From Bacillota bacterium (GTDB lineage: Bacteria > Bacillota > Sulfobacillia > JABLXB01), in contig JANLGA010000016.1 in the NCBI GenBank assembly GCA_024653225.1, forward strand, positions 1 to 12,246: a stretch of 12,246 nucleotides of DNA. Reading direction: 5' to 3'. The notes beneath the pieces were generated by a model. The model made no database searches, was not told where the DNA came from, and was given only the letters and a program-made list of their open reading frames with translations. Every line of letters starts with the position of its first letter. The stretch's first letter is position 1. Both the position numbers and the translations under genes were made by a program. Below are positions 5,199 through 12,246 of this stretch, piece after piece.

Positions 5199-6971
5199 TC
5201 ACGAGTTGCGCCGGGCCGAGTAACGCCTCACGAGATCCATGGCCGACTCGTCGGCGGCATCGGCGAAGACGACGTCCACCCCCGCTGACAGGACGGCGGC
5301 AATGGCATTCGCGTCCGGGACTCGCCGCACCGGGCTTCCCGACGGTGTGACCCCCGCGGCTGCGGGCCGAACGCCCTCGATCCTGATCCCCACGGTGCAA
5401 CCCAGCCGCTCGCGAACGGCCCTCACTATCCGGGCCGCACGCTCCGCCGGCTCTGAACCGCGTGCGGCGAATTCCGTGACATCCAGCACCATATCCCAGC
5501 AAGGTATGCCGTGGAACGACGCCGCCTCCACCAGGGCCCGGGCTGTCTCCAAGGGGTCCCGCCCATCGGGCGGCTCCCCCGGCCCGCGGACCGCTTCGCC
5601 CGCCGGACGCGCAACCACGGCGGCACCGTAGCGCCGGACCAGGCGCAACACCTCATCCTCTCGGCCCCGCCCGGGCGTGAATCCGTTTACGAGTGGCTTC
5701 CCCACGCACGCCTTGAGCGCGTCCTCGAGCGCGCCGGGCGGCTCGGACCCGATGCAGAGGGGCACGCGAGCGGCCTTCTGGGCGAGCCGCACGGCCCTCT
5801 CCATCGTCAAATGGTCGTCGCGGCCGACTTCACTGGGGATCGAGTCGGACCGCTCGTGGCCGATCAGTCCTCTCACGTCGAGAACGTGGGCACCGCCGGC
5901 CACCTGCCTCCCTGCCTCGCTGCGCACGCGCGACAATTCGCTCCGATCCGTCTCCGCCTTCCGCTCGCCGTCCAAGACGGCTCCGATCCGCCCCACGACA
6001 AGCGGCCGATTCTCCGCAGTGACGAAGACTGACTGGGTGCGAGACGATAGGCCGAACGCCCGCCCGAGGGGTCCGGGACCCCCGGGGGACTCGAGTCCTT
6101 CGACGGAGGCGCGCAGCCGCCCGATGTGATCCGGCGTCGTACCGCAACATCCGCCGAGCAAGCTGGCCCCTGCCGCAACCAGTTTCGGGCCGAACGAGGC
6201 GAACTCCTCGGGTCCCACGGGGAAAACGGCCCGCCCACCGGCCCCGGGGACGGGCATCCCGGCGTTCGGCTGGGCCGAGACGGGCACGCGCGCCACGCGC
6301 CGCAGTCTCTCGACGGCGGGCAGCAACAGGTCCGGTCCCACGGAACAGTTGAATCCGATCGCGTTCGCGCCGAGTGACTGCATGACTAGCCCGGCAGTCT
6401 CCGGGTCGGTCCCCGTGAACGTCCTGCCGTTCGGGTCGAGGGTCATCTGCGCGATCACCGGGATCCCGGGCGCGCGGTCCTTGCAGGCCAGCATCGCCGC
6501 CCTGAGCTCGTTGAGGTCGCCCATCGTTTCGATGATGATGAAGTCGGGCCGAGCCTCGCCGAACGCGTCCGCCTGGGCGGCGAATGCCTCGTATGCTTCG
6601 TCGAAGGAAGTCTCTCCCAGTGGTTCGACCAGGACCCCGAGCGGTCCCATCGAACCGGCGACCATCGCGCGGCCCCGCACCGCCTCCGCGGCGATGCGTA
6701 CCGCGGCAATGTTGATGTCGCGGACCCTGTGCTCGAGCCCGTGGCGCGACAGACGCAGCGGCGTCGCCCCGAATGTATTGGTCTCCACGATGTCCGCACC
6801 CGCCTCCACATAATGCCTGTGGATGCGGGAAACGAGCTCGGAGTGCTCGAGGCACAGCGCGTCGGGGCAATGACCGGGTTCCATCCCGAGCTCCTGCAGC
6901 CATGTCCCCATCGCGCCGTCGAACAACAGGATCCGGTCGCCCGGTATGTCCGCCCTCACCAACCGCGCCAC
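5199..6971 (-). CDS. MetH-like protein: homocysteine S-methyltransferase domain plus degenerate pterin-binding domain
   Basis: A 590-residue protein. Residues 10-295 form a homocysteine S-methyltransferase barrel: LLFDGAMGTWLQ, ADIVETNTFGA (60-69), and the three zinc Cys ligands C209 (GFNCSVGP) and C275-C276 (LGGCCGTTPDH). This domain should activate homocysteine. Residues 320-590 align by pattern with the MetH pterin (methyltetrahydrofolate) domain: RQVAGGAHVLDV, VPLCIGSEPPGALEDAL, GKPLVNG. Key positions differ: the usual DVN reads DVR (365-367), CIDS reads CIGS (406-409), and the RIGERINPTG opening reads RIGAVLDGE. There is no cobalamin or activation domain. The first domain looks able to work while the second probably binds folate poorly or another ligand. 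GTG 6971 has adjacent Gs; GTG 6959, with GGGGTGG about 8 bases ahead, is an equal candidate. It heads the operon with DUF2520 and panC. Confidence 0.85.
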   Translation of the reverse strand: MARLVRADIPGDRILLFDGAMGTWLQELGMEPGHCPDALCLEHSELVSRIHRHYVEAGADIVETNTFGATPLRLSRHGLEHRVRDINIAAVRIAAEAVRGRAMVAGSMGPLGVLVEPLGETSFDEAYEAFAAQADAFGEARPDFIIIETMGDLNELRAAMLACKDRAPGIPVIAQMTLDPNGRTFTGTDPETAGLVMQSLGANAIGFNCSVGPDLLLPAVERLRRVARVPVSAQPNAGMPVPGAGGRAVFPVGPEEFASFGPKLVAAGASLLGGCCGTTPDHIGRLRASVEGLESPGGPGPLGRAFGLSSRTQSVFVTAENRPLVVGRIGAVLDGERKAETDRSELSRVRSEAGRQVAGGAHVLDVRGLIGHERSDSIPSEVGRDDHLTMERAVRLAQKAARVPLCIGSEPPGALEDALKACVGKPLVNGFTPGRGREDEVLRLVRRYGAAVVARPAGEAVRGPGEPPDGRDPLETARALVEAASFHGIPCWDMVLDVTEFAARGSEPAERAARIVRAVRERLGCTVGIRIEGVRPAAAGVTPSGSPVRRVPDANAIAAVLSAGVDVVFADAADESAMDLVRRYSARRNS

Positions 6972-7225
6972 CCCCCGTCCGTGCCGGTGTTTTCAGGGTA
7001 GCACGCCGCTGTACGGTTGGCAATACGGGCGGGGCCGAGTTCGACAAGCGAGGGGCGTCCCGCTGTCTCCCGTGGCCCGCGCTCGAGCATGCGGAGGTAT
7101 AGCCTGAACATTCTGCTAAGTATGCCGCCCGTCACCAGCGCGGCGGAATTGTTTCGTACCGTCAACTGGTAGGTGATTCCCGCTCCCTCCGAAGAATCAA
7201 CTCGATCGGGAGGCTCTCTCAGGCA
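6972..7225. other. Divergent intergenic region between the MetH-like gene and the PTS operon
   Basis: These 254 bases must carry the promoters of both flanking operons, yet I find no good sigma-70 pair. On the minus strand TTGACG (7165-7160) is a strong -35 match without a -10 at normal distance, and TATACC (7101-7096 area) is -10-like without a -35. An imperfect dyad, tatagc at 7098-7103 facing gctaagta at 7115-7122, could be an operator; this is weak. No SAM, cobalamin or T-box signature was recognised. A minus-strand frame crosses the region (see findings). Confidence 0.4.
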
Positions 7226-9262
7226 ATGTTCGTGACCCTGAATGCCACTTCTCGAAAGATTGTCGGACACCTGCTTGCCGAGAGGTCGCCGATCAGTGTG
7301 ACCGACCTCGCCCTCAGGGTGGGTTGTTCCCCTCGAGCCGTACGTTACCAGATATCCAATCTTAGGCAATGGTTCGAGGCTTACGGGGCCTGCCTGCGCG
7401 CGGGACGAAAGGGCATTTCCCTGGTGGCCAGCGACGAGCGCAGGAAGCGCTTGCGCGCGATTGCCTGCGAAGCCGATTCGTACGTGAATAAGTACAGCGC
7501 CCGCGAGAGGCAGTCACTGCTGCTCAAAGCCCTTGCGGGCTGCACGGAGCCGATCCGCCTCGACACCCTCATGGACCTTCTCGGGGTGAGCAAGTCCACC
7601 GCTCTCAAGGACTTGAACAGGCTGAGGAGCACGCTGGAACGGTACAACCTGAAGCTCCAGTCCGCCAGGACGAAGGGCTACTGTCTTTCCGGAAGCGAAT
7701 CGCGGATACGCCAGCTGCTTGCGGACCACGTGATACTGGGTTATTCCGAGGCGGGTCGCGAAACGGACGACGCAAGAGTTGCGGCCGATGAAGGGTCCAT
7801 CTGGAACCTGGCGATCGGCACAGTCGCGCGCGTCTTTTCAGACCCGGGGGAGGCGGAGGCGTTTCTCCGGGGGCTCGTCAGCACCGCCGAATCCAGACTC
7901 GGTGTTCGCTTTGCGGGCGGCACTTCGAGGGCTTTGGTCGTACACCTCGCAATCTTCATCAGCAGGCTTTTGACCGGCCATGCGGTGACGATGCCTCCCG
8001 CGGAACTTTCGGCCCTGAGAGAATCAGGGGAATACGAAGTCGTGCGGGAACTCGCAGACGCGGTGGCGAGCAGGCTGGGCATTCACATCCCGGAGGCAGA
8101 AACGGCCTTTCTGGCGGTGCACTTCGCCTGCGCCAAGCGCTCGGCGGGCGGTCGCTCGCCGGGTCTCGTACTGCGGGGGTTTCTCAGGGCAGTCGCGTCC
8201 GAGATGGCGCGCGCGGCCCAAGCGTTCATCTCCAAGAAACTGACGGACCGTGAGCTCGTAGAAGGCCTGTCCGTCCATCTAGAATCGGTATACCAGCGGC
8301 TGAAACACAACCTTCCAATCCGAAATCCCCTACTTGACGACGTTAAGAGAAGATACCCCCTCTTCTACGACGCCGCAGTAGAATGCGGGAAAGTCTTTTC
8401 GTCCCTGACCAGTCTCAGTCTTCCGGAGGAAGAATTGGGCTATATCGCCATGCACATCGGTGCCGCGTTCGAGAGGGCCAGTCAGGAGACGGCACCGAGA
8501 AAGAGGATCGTAGTCGTTTGCTCCAGCGGGTTGGGCACGACCAAGATGTTGTCGTCGCAGATAGTCTCCGCGTTCCCAAGTATCGAGATCGTCGGCACCG
8601 CCTCCGCCGAAGAGGCGCAGGGGATAGAGCCCGACGACGTGGACGCGGTCGTCTCAACCGTGCCGCTGCAGCTTCGAAACGTCCCTTGCGTCGTGGTGCG
8701 ACCGCTGCTCGACCGGAGGGACATGGAACTCATCGAGGGGCTGCTCTCCCTTATCGCGCAGCCGCCCACGACCCTCGGGCTGTCGAATCAACCAGCCATC
8801 GGCCCGCTGCGACTCAAGAGGTCCGCCGTCCGCTTCAATGTTGCGTGCGCCGATTGGACGGACGCCATAAGGACCGCGGGAAAGATCCTCCGCAAACAAG
8901 GCTTCTGCACAAGGCAGTACGGGGAGGCAATGGTCCGCCAGATCAACACCTACGGAAGCTACGTGGTAGTGCGCGGGGGCCTTGCGCTTCCCCACGCCAG
9001 GCCCGAAGACGGAGTGTTGAAAGCGGGTATGTGCCTCATAAGGCTGGGCAGCCCGGTGTACTTCCCGAACCTGCCCGAGGAGCCGGTGTGGACCGTCATC
9101 GGCCTGGCGTTGACAGAGAGGCTCGACCCGAGGCGGCTCGACCTGGTGACCGACCTCGTCCTCCACGGAGAACCCGAGAAACTGGCGCAAGCCCAAACGG
9201 AGGAAGAACTGCTGGCTCTACTTGGAAACGTGATGGACCACGAAGGAGGACGCACAGCCTGA
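7226..9262 (+). CDS. PRD-domain PTS-responsive transcription regulator with EIIB and EIIA domains (MtlR/ManR/BglG-family activator type)
   Basis: A 678-residue regulator whose activity is set by PTS phosphorylation. Domain order: an HTH at 8-66 (DLALRVGCSPRAVRYQISNL); a second HTH at 92-155 (RLDTLMDLLGVSKSTALKDL); PRD1 at about 190-305 with conserved His240 (VVHLAIF) and His299 (AVHFACAK); PRD2 at about 325-418 with His351, His361 and His410 (IAMHIGAAFE); a GatB-like EIIB at 425-510 with Cys432 in IVVVCSSGLGTTKML; and a mannitol/fructose-type EIIA at 535-670 with His590 in GGLALPHARPEDG. All phosphoacceptor residues are present. This layout belongs to DNA-binding activators such as MtlR, not RNA-binding antiterminators. 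It heads the PTS operon; its stop touches the next start, so it very likely controls these genes and perhaps its own transcription. ATG 7226 has GGGAGG about 12 bases upstream. Confidence 0.93.
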   Translation: MFVTLNATSRKIVGHLLAERSPISVTDLALRVGCSPRAVRYQISNLRQWFEAYGACLRAGRKGISLVASDERRKRLRAIACEADSYVNKYSARERQSLLLKALAGCTEPIRLDTLMDLLGVSKSTALKDLNRLRSTLERYNLKLQSARTKGYCLSGSESRIRQLLADHVILGYSEAGRETDDARVAADEGSIWNLAIGTVARVFSDPGEAEAFLRGLVSTAESRLGVRFAGGTSRALVVHLAIFISRLLTGHAVTMPPAELSALRESGEYEVVRELADAVASRLGIHIPEAETAFLAVHFACAKRSAGGRSPGLVLRGFLRAVASEMARAAQAFISKKLTDRELVEGLSVHLESVYQRLKHNLPIRNPLLDDVKRRYPLFYDAAVECGKVFSSLTSLSLPEEELGYIAMHIGAAFERASQETAPRKRIVVVCSSGLGTTKMLSSQIVSAFPSIEIVGTASAEEAQGIEPDDVDAVVSTVPLQLRNVPCVVVRPLLDRRDMELIEGLLSLIAQPPTTLGLSNQPAIGPLRLKRSAVRFNVACADWTDAIRTAGKILRKQGFCTRQYGEAMVRQINTYGSYVVVRGGLALPHARPEDGVLKAGMCLIRLGSPVYFPNLPEEPVWTVIGLALTERLDPRRLDLVTDLVLHGEPEKLAQAQTEEELLALLGNVMDHEGGRTA

Positions 9263-9724
9263 ATGCTCCGGATCGATCCACGCTTGATAATTGGGCCCCT
9301 TCGCGCGCACGACAGGGACCTATTGCTGAGAACCATCGCGGACCGCATGGTCGCCCTGGGCTATGTCAAGAGCACGTATCCCGACGCCGTCGTGGCCCGG
9401 GAGGGTGAGTACCCTACGGGGCTACCCACTGACGGAGCCGGCGTCGCCATCCCCCACTGCGATGCGAGCCAGGTGATCGTGCCCACCCTCGCAGTGGCAA
9501 CACTCGCGGAGCCGGTCCTGTTCGGAGCGATGGGGGGCGGGCCTGCCCAAGTCCCAGTTGAGGTCATCATCATGCTCGCGATAAACGATCCGTCCGCGCA
9601 GCTCGACGTGCTCAGGCAGATCTCCAACATAGTGCAGAACCCGGCGCTGCTCAGGAGGCTGAAACACGCGGGCACTGACAAGGAGGTGATCCAGGTATTG
9701 CGGGAAGTCGGGCTTGCCGAGTAG
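9263..9724 (+). CDS. gatA: PTS EIIA component, galactitol/fructose-type
   Basis: A 153-residue cytoplasmic phosphocarrier that takes phosphate from HPr and passes it to the EIIB protein. Residues 18-66 contain the PTS_EIIA_2 signature, with the phosphorylated His65 in GAGVAIPHCDASQVIV. VPVEVIIMLAINDPSAQLDVL and the helical tail LLRRLKHAGTDKEVIQVL complete the domain, so length is normal. The ATG directly follows the stop of the regulator gene (TGA-ATG), and the nearest Shine-Dalgarno (aaggagg) lies about 14 bases upstream, inside the regulator's last codons, implying translational coupling. The symbol reflects family similarity only; the sugar need not be galactitol. It is distinct from the EIIA domain inside the regulator, which probably serves only signalling. 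Confidence 0.92.
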   Translation: MLRIDPRLIIGPLRAHDRDLLLRTIADRMVALGYVKSTYPDAVVAREGEYPTGLPTDGAGVAIPHCDASQVIVPTLAVATLAEPVLFGAMGGGPAQVPVEVIIMLAINDPSAQLDVLRQISNIVQNPALLRRLKHAGTDKEVIQVLREVGLAE

Positions 9725-9756
9725 TCTCTGCCGGGCATCGAGGAGATGGTGGCGTA

Positions 9757-10065
9757 GTGAACAAGAAGAGGATATTGGTGGTTTGCCCAACTGCAGCTGC
9801 GACTTCAACTCTTATTGCGCAGAAGCTGCGGGAGCTCTGTGAAAGGGAAGGGGTGGCAGCCGAAATCAAGATCTGTGCGACGATCGAGGTGGCCAGCACG
9901 GTGGCTGCGTTTTCGCCGGACCTGATTGTGTCCAGCTCGGGCTTACTCCCCGGCACTGCGGGCGGCGTTCCCAGCCTGAACGGGTTGCCCTTCTTGACCG
10001 GCATGGGCGTGAACGATCTCGAACGTAAAGTGGTCGGCATTCTGTCGGGTAACCAAATCGGGTAG
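9757..10065 (+). CDS. gatB: PTS EIIB component, galactitol-type
   Basis: A 102-residue cytoplasmic protein that accepts phosphate from EIIA on a Cys and transfers it to the sugar held by EIIC. The P-loop-like active site is RILVVCPTAAATSTL, with Cys10 the phosphorylated residue. The following EIKICATIEVASTVAAF, DLIVSSSGLL and LPFLTGMGVND match the small alpha/beta fold of GatB-type EIIB. The start is GTG at 9757 with GAGGAG about 11 bases upstream. It lies 32 bases after the EIIA gene and 20 bases before the EIIC gene. No anomalies are seen. Confidence 0.92.
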   Translation: MNKKRILVVCPTAAATSTLIAQKLRELCEREGVAAEIKICATIEVASTVAAFSPDLIVSSSGLLPGTAGGVPSLNGLPFLTGMGVNDLERKVVGILSGNQIG

Positions 10066-10085
10066 CCAAGAAGGAGGCTAATACG

Positions 10086-11351
10086 TTGGACCTACTGAAG
10101 AACGTCTTTCAGTACATTTCGGATCTGGGCGCCGCCGTCACGATGCCCATAATCATCACCGTCCTGGGCACACTCGTCGGCATAGGCTTCCGACGTTCCC
10201 TGCGAAGCGGAATGATGTACGGTGTCGGGTTCACCGGCATCCTGGTGATACTCGACCTCTTCCTCGGAAGCCTGGGCAAAGCGGCTTCCGCCATGGTGGA
10301 GCGATTTGGGTTCCACCTCGACGTCATTGACGCAGGGTGGACCCTGGGAGCGGCTATGGCATTTTCCTCTCCCCTCATGCCGGTCGCTTTCGTCGCGATA
10401 ATCGGGATCAATCTCTTGCTCATCATGGCCGGTTTCCTCAAGACCCTCGATGTTGACTTGTGGAACTACTGGCTTTTCATAACAGGTGGGGTCATGATCC
10501 AACAGCTCACCGGGAGTTTCTTGCTCGGTCTGGTTTCGGTAATCGTGTTTGCGATCATCGTGATCAAGTTGTCCGACATCTGGGCGAAAGGCGCCTGGGA
10601 CGTTGTGGGTCTTCCCCAGGGAGTCACGTTGCCACACCTGGACACCATCAGTATGGCTCCCGTTTACTTCGCCGTGAATGCAGTCCTTGACCGGATTCCC
10701 GGTGTAAGGGATTGGAACGTGAGCCACGAATCTATCCAGCGACGCTTCGGGGTATTTGGAGAGCCGGTGTTCATAGGCGGCATCCTCGGAGCCATATTCG
10801 GGGTTCTCGCCGGCTACGATGCAAAGGGAGTGCTGGACCTCACGGTGAAGTTGGCCGCCTCAATGGTCTTGCTGCCCAGGGTCATAGGCATACTCATGGA
10901 AGGACTCGTGCCGATAGCGGACGGCGTGCGGGACACTGTCATGAAGCGGTTGTCCGGCAGACAGGTGTACATCGGCCTCGATGCCGCAGTCGGAGTGGGA
11001 CATCCTTCGGTAATGGCCCTCGGCATTGTCATCGTCCCGATAATCATGTTCCTTTCAGTGATCCTCCCCGGCAACCACGTCCTGCCCTTTGCGGACCTGT
11101 CAAGCATGCCGTTCTACATGCTCTGGGCAGTGATTGCCTGCAGGGGTAATCTGTTCAGGGGGATCGTGGCGGGGACCGTGGGGTCAGCTATATACCTGTG
11201 GCTCGGGACGTTCGTTGCGAAGCTTTACACCGGAGCAGCTCTCGCCCTCAAGCTTGAGGTTCAGCAAGGCGCATCCGCAATCTCCAGCATAAGCGCGGGC
11301 AACCCTCTCTACTCGCTGCTGATCGCGATAGCCAAGATATTCTGCGGCTAG
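10086..11351 (+). CDS. gatC: PTS EIIC membrane permease, galactitol-type
   Basis: A 421-residue inner-membrane permease that binds and moves a polyol or sugar during its phosphorylation. About nine or more hydrophobic segments can be seen, for example 16-36, 46-64, 98-118, 128-162, 226-243, 255-275, 308-328, 342-352 and 358-380. Family marks include LPQGVTLPHLDTISMAPVYF (176-195), HESIQRRFGVFGEP (214-227), DGVRDTVMKRLSGRQVYIGL (279-298) and AVGVGHPSVMALG. Length matches GatC proteins. The start is TTG at 10086, supported by a strong AAGGAGG 8 bases upstream; no ATG fits. It follows EIIB directly and precedes the TIM-barrel gene by 16 bases. The transported substrate cannot be read from sequence. 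Confidence 0.95.
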   Translation: MDLLKNVFQYISDLGAAVTMPIIITVLGTLVGIGFRRSLRSGMMYGVGFTGILVILDLFLGSLGKAASAMVERFGFHLDVIDAGWTLGAAMAFSSPLMPVAFVAIIGINLLLIMAGFLKTLDVDLWNYWLFITGGVMIQQLTGSFLLGLVSVIVFAIIVIKLSDIWAKGAWDVVGLPQGVTLPHLDTISMAPVYFAVNAVLDRIPGVRDWNVSHESIQRRFGVFGEPVFIGGILGAIFGVLAGYDAKGVLDLTVKLAASMVLLPRVIGILMEGLVPIADGVRDTVMKRLSGRQVYIGLDAAVGVGHPSVMALGIVIVPIIMFLSVILPGNHVLPFADLSSMPFYMLWAVIACRGNLFRGIVAGTVGSAIYLWLGTFVAKLYTGAALALKLEVQQGASAISSISAGNPLYSLLIAIAKIFCG

Positions 11352-11367
11352 GAAAGGAGCCCTAGAG

Positions 11368-12186
11368 ATGCGAGCGGAGGCTGCTTCGAGACTGGCTGGA
11401 GCCAGGCACAAACTGCAAGCCATCTTCGCCGCCGGACGCCCCGCCCTGATGCTCGGCGGGATCATGGGAACCGACATGAGAATAGCCAGGGCCGCCTTCG
11501 AAGCCGGGGTCCGCATCTTCGAACCCAACCACCCCGCCATGGCTCTCCAGATGGGACTGGGCGGCGTTACCACCATGAATGCGGCGGAAAAGGTCAGGCA
11601 CCTGGTACCCATGTCTCGGATGGTGGACGCGGTGCGCGGGCTCCGGGCGGTCTGCGGTGACGAAGTGTTCATCACGGTCGGCTTCCCGGGCACGTTCACG
11701 GAGGAGGTGCCTGTGCCTCTGTCGCTCGAAGACGTGCTCTCGGTCGCTCGCGCGGGCGCGGATTGCCTCCACACCCACAAATCCTGCCTGGAAGATGTGG
11801 GCGAGATCGTCTCTCTCGGTCACAGGGCCGGCCTCCTGGTCGAAGCCTACATCACCGCGGACGACAACTTGGGCGTTCAGGCCCCCACGGACGAGGCGCT
11901 GAAGAATACCGTGAAGGAGTTCGAGCGAATCGGGGTGGACTTGATCGGGTTGACCACGGGCATGACGTACAAGGGGCAGAGCGCCGGCGGTTTCGCCCGA
12001 GCGTTCCTGGACCGAATCAAGACGTTCACCAGCGCGTCCCGGGCGTTTAGAGTACTGGAGGGCGGCATCAGGCGGGAGAACATCGGGAGCGTCAAGGATG
12101 CCGGGCTCGACATAGTTGTGGTCTCGACAGCCCTTGACCAGGAGATAGCGTCCCACGCGAGAAGAGCTATCGAAGCCCTGATGTGA
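11368..12186 (+). CDS. TIM-barrel protein of the PTS operon, probable sugar-phosphate lyase/epimerase-like enzyme of unknown specificity
   Basis: A 272-residue (beta/alpha)8-barrel-like protein with alternating strands and helices: ALMLGGI, VRIFEPNHPAMAL (48-60), VFITVGFPG (100-108), ADCLHTHKSC (131-140), LLVEAYITADDN (156-167), DLIGLTTG (191-198), FRVLEGGIRREN (227-238) and IVVVSTAL (249-256). The EGGIR turn after strand seven and the V-V-x-x-x-AL of strand eight are typical phosphate-binding elements of ribulose-phosphate-binding barrels such as hexulose-phosphate synthase or UlaD decarboxylase. HTHKS, EPNHP and the Asp pair at 165-166 are candidate active-site residues. It does not carry the usual UlaD or Rpe catalytic signatures, so the reaction is open. 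ATG 11368 has AAGGAG 8 bases upstream. As last gene after EIIC it most likely acts on the incoming sugar phosphate; this is inference from context. Confidence 0.7.
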   Translation: MRAEAASRLAGARHKLQAIFAAGRPALMLGGIMGTDMRIARAAFEAGVRIFEPNHPAMALQMGLGGVTTMNAAEKVRHLVPMSRMVDAVRGLRAVCGDEVFITVGFPGTFTEEVPVPLSLEDVLSVARAGADCLHTHKSCLEDVGEIVSLGHRAGLLVEAYITADDNLGVQAPTDEALKNTVKEFERIGVDLIGLTTGMTYKGQSAGGFARAFLDRIKTFTSASRAFRVLEGGIRRENIGSVKDAGLDIVVVSTALDQEIASHARRAIEALM

Positions 12187-12223
12187 GCCTAGGGAAAGCA
12201 CGGTTCGCGCGGTACGTCGTCGG

Positions 12224-12246
12224 GGGAGCCGCTTGGTGCGGCTCCC
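12224..12246 (+). terminator. Hairpin at the end of the PTS operon, probable terminator
   Basis: A perfect 9-bp stem, gggagccgc and gcggctccc, with a 5-base loop (ttggt) begins 38 bases after the stop of the TIM-barrel gene and ends at the last base of the window. The T-run expected for an intrinsic terminator would fall outside, so it cannot be confirmed here. Confidence 0.65.

Noticed and set aside
5830..7047. Long minus-strand open frame in another phase over the MetH-like gene
   Set aside because: Arg/Gly-rich translation with no domain, lying wholly over the methyltransferase coding frame; a GC-driven shadow.
7188..7225. Glycine-riboswitch-like bases (ccgaag with a following caac, and ctctcaggca just before the regulator ATG)
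   Set aside because: Only fragments of the 3' consensus are present; the matching GAGAG of P1 and the rest of the first half are missing, and the ATG follows at once with no expression platform.
8383..9408. 341-residue plus-strand frame inside the regulator and EIIA genes
   Set aside because: Arg-rich shadow of two well-supported PTS genes in a different phase.

Overview
The window is a GC-rich bacterial segment of about 12.2 kb. It has tight operons, 4-base ATGA stop/start overlaps, frequent GTG and TTG starts and purine-rich Shine-Dalgarno sites. Together with a PRD-type PTS regulator, a galactitol-type PTS, a CGGC-domain protein and a short two-domain MetH-like protein, this suggests a high-GC Firmicute (Clostridia- or Limnochordia-like). 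That placement is inference from gene content; there is no rRNA or other taxonomic marker here.

Layout. (1) 1-678: mobile-element debris. It holds the 3' end of an IS3-family transposase with its right terminal repeat, directly abutting the 3' remnant of a second transposase, probably IS1634/IS4-like. (2) 721-1914, plus strand: an exported papain-fold (C39-like) cysteine peptidase with an apparent N-terminal prodomain. A GC-rich hairpin separates it from the convergent genes that follow. (3) 1990-3290, minus strand: an ECF sigma factor, a small soluble zinc-finger anti-sigma factor (ATGA overlap) and a CGGC putative metal-binding protein. The CGGC reading frame continues upstream into the anti-sigma frame, broken only by one TGA. 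(4) 3393-6971, minus strand: a second operon transcribed as homocysteine methyltransferase/degenerate pterin-domain protein, then a Rossmann/DUF2520 reductase-like protein, then pantoate-beta-alanine ligase (panC). A probable intrinsic terminator follows panC. (5) 6972-7225: a divergent intergenic region with no convincing promoter or riboswitch. (6) 7226-12186, plus strand: a five-gene carbohydrate operon. It encodes a PRD/EIIB/EIIA transcription regulator, separate EIIA, EIIB and EIIC proteins of the galactitol PTS family, and a TIM-barrel protein likely to act on the imported sugar phosphate. A perfect 9-bp hairpin ends the window.

How the genes work together. The PTS genes form a self-contained uptake-and-sensing unit: EIIA and EIIB pass phosphate to the EIIC-bound sugar, the regulator reads PTS phosphorylation through its own PRD, EIIB and EIIA domains, and the TIM-barrel protein probably performs a downstream step. 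The pan operon joins pantothenate synthesis to a DUF2520 protein that is a candidate ketopantoate reductase. The sigma/anti-sigma/CGGC cluster looks like a metal- or thiol-responsive regulatory unit. The points most worth following up are the TGA junction before the CGGC protein, the degenerate pterin domain, the DUF2520-panC coupling and the unassigned TIM-barrel enzyme.
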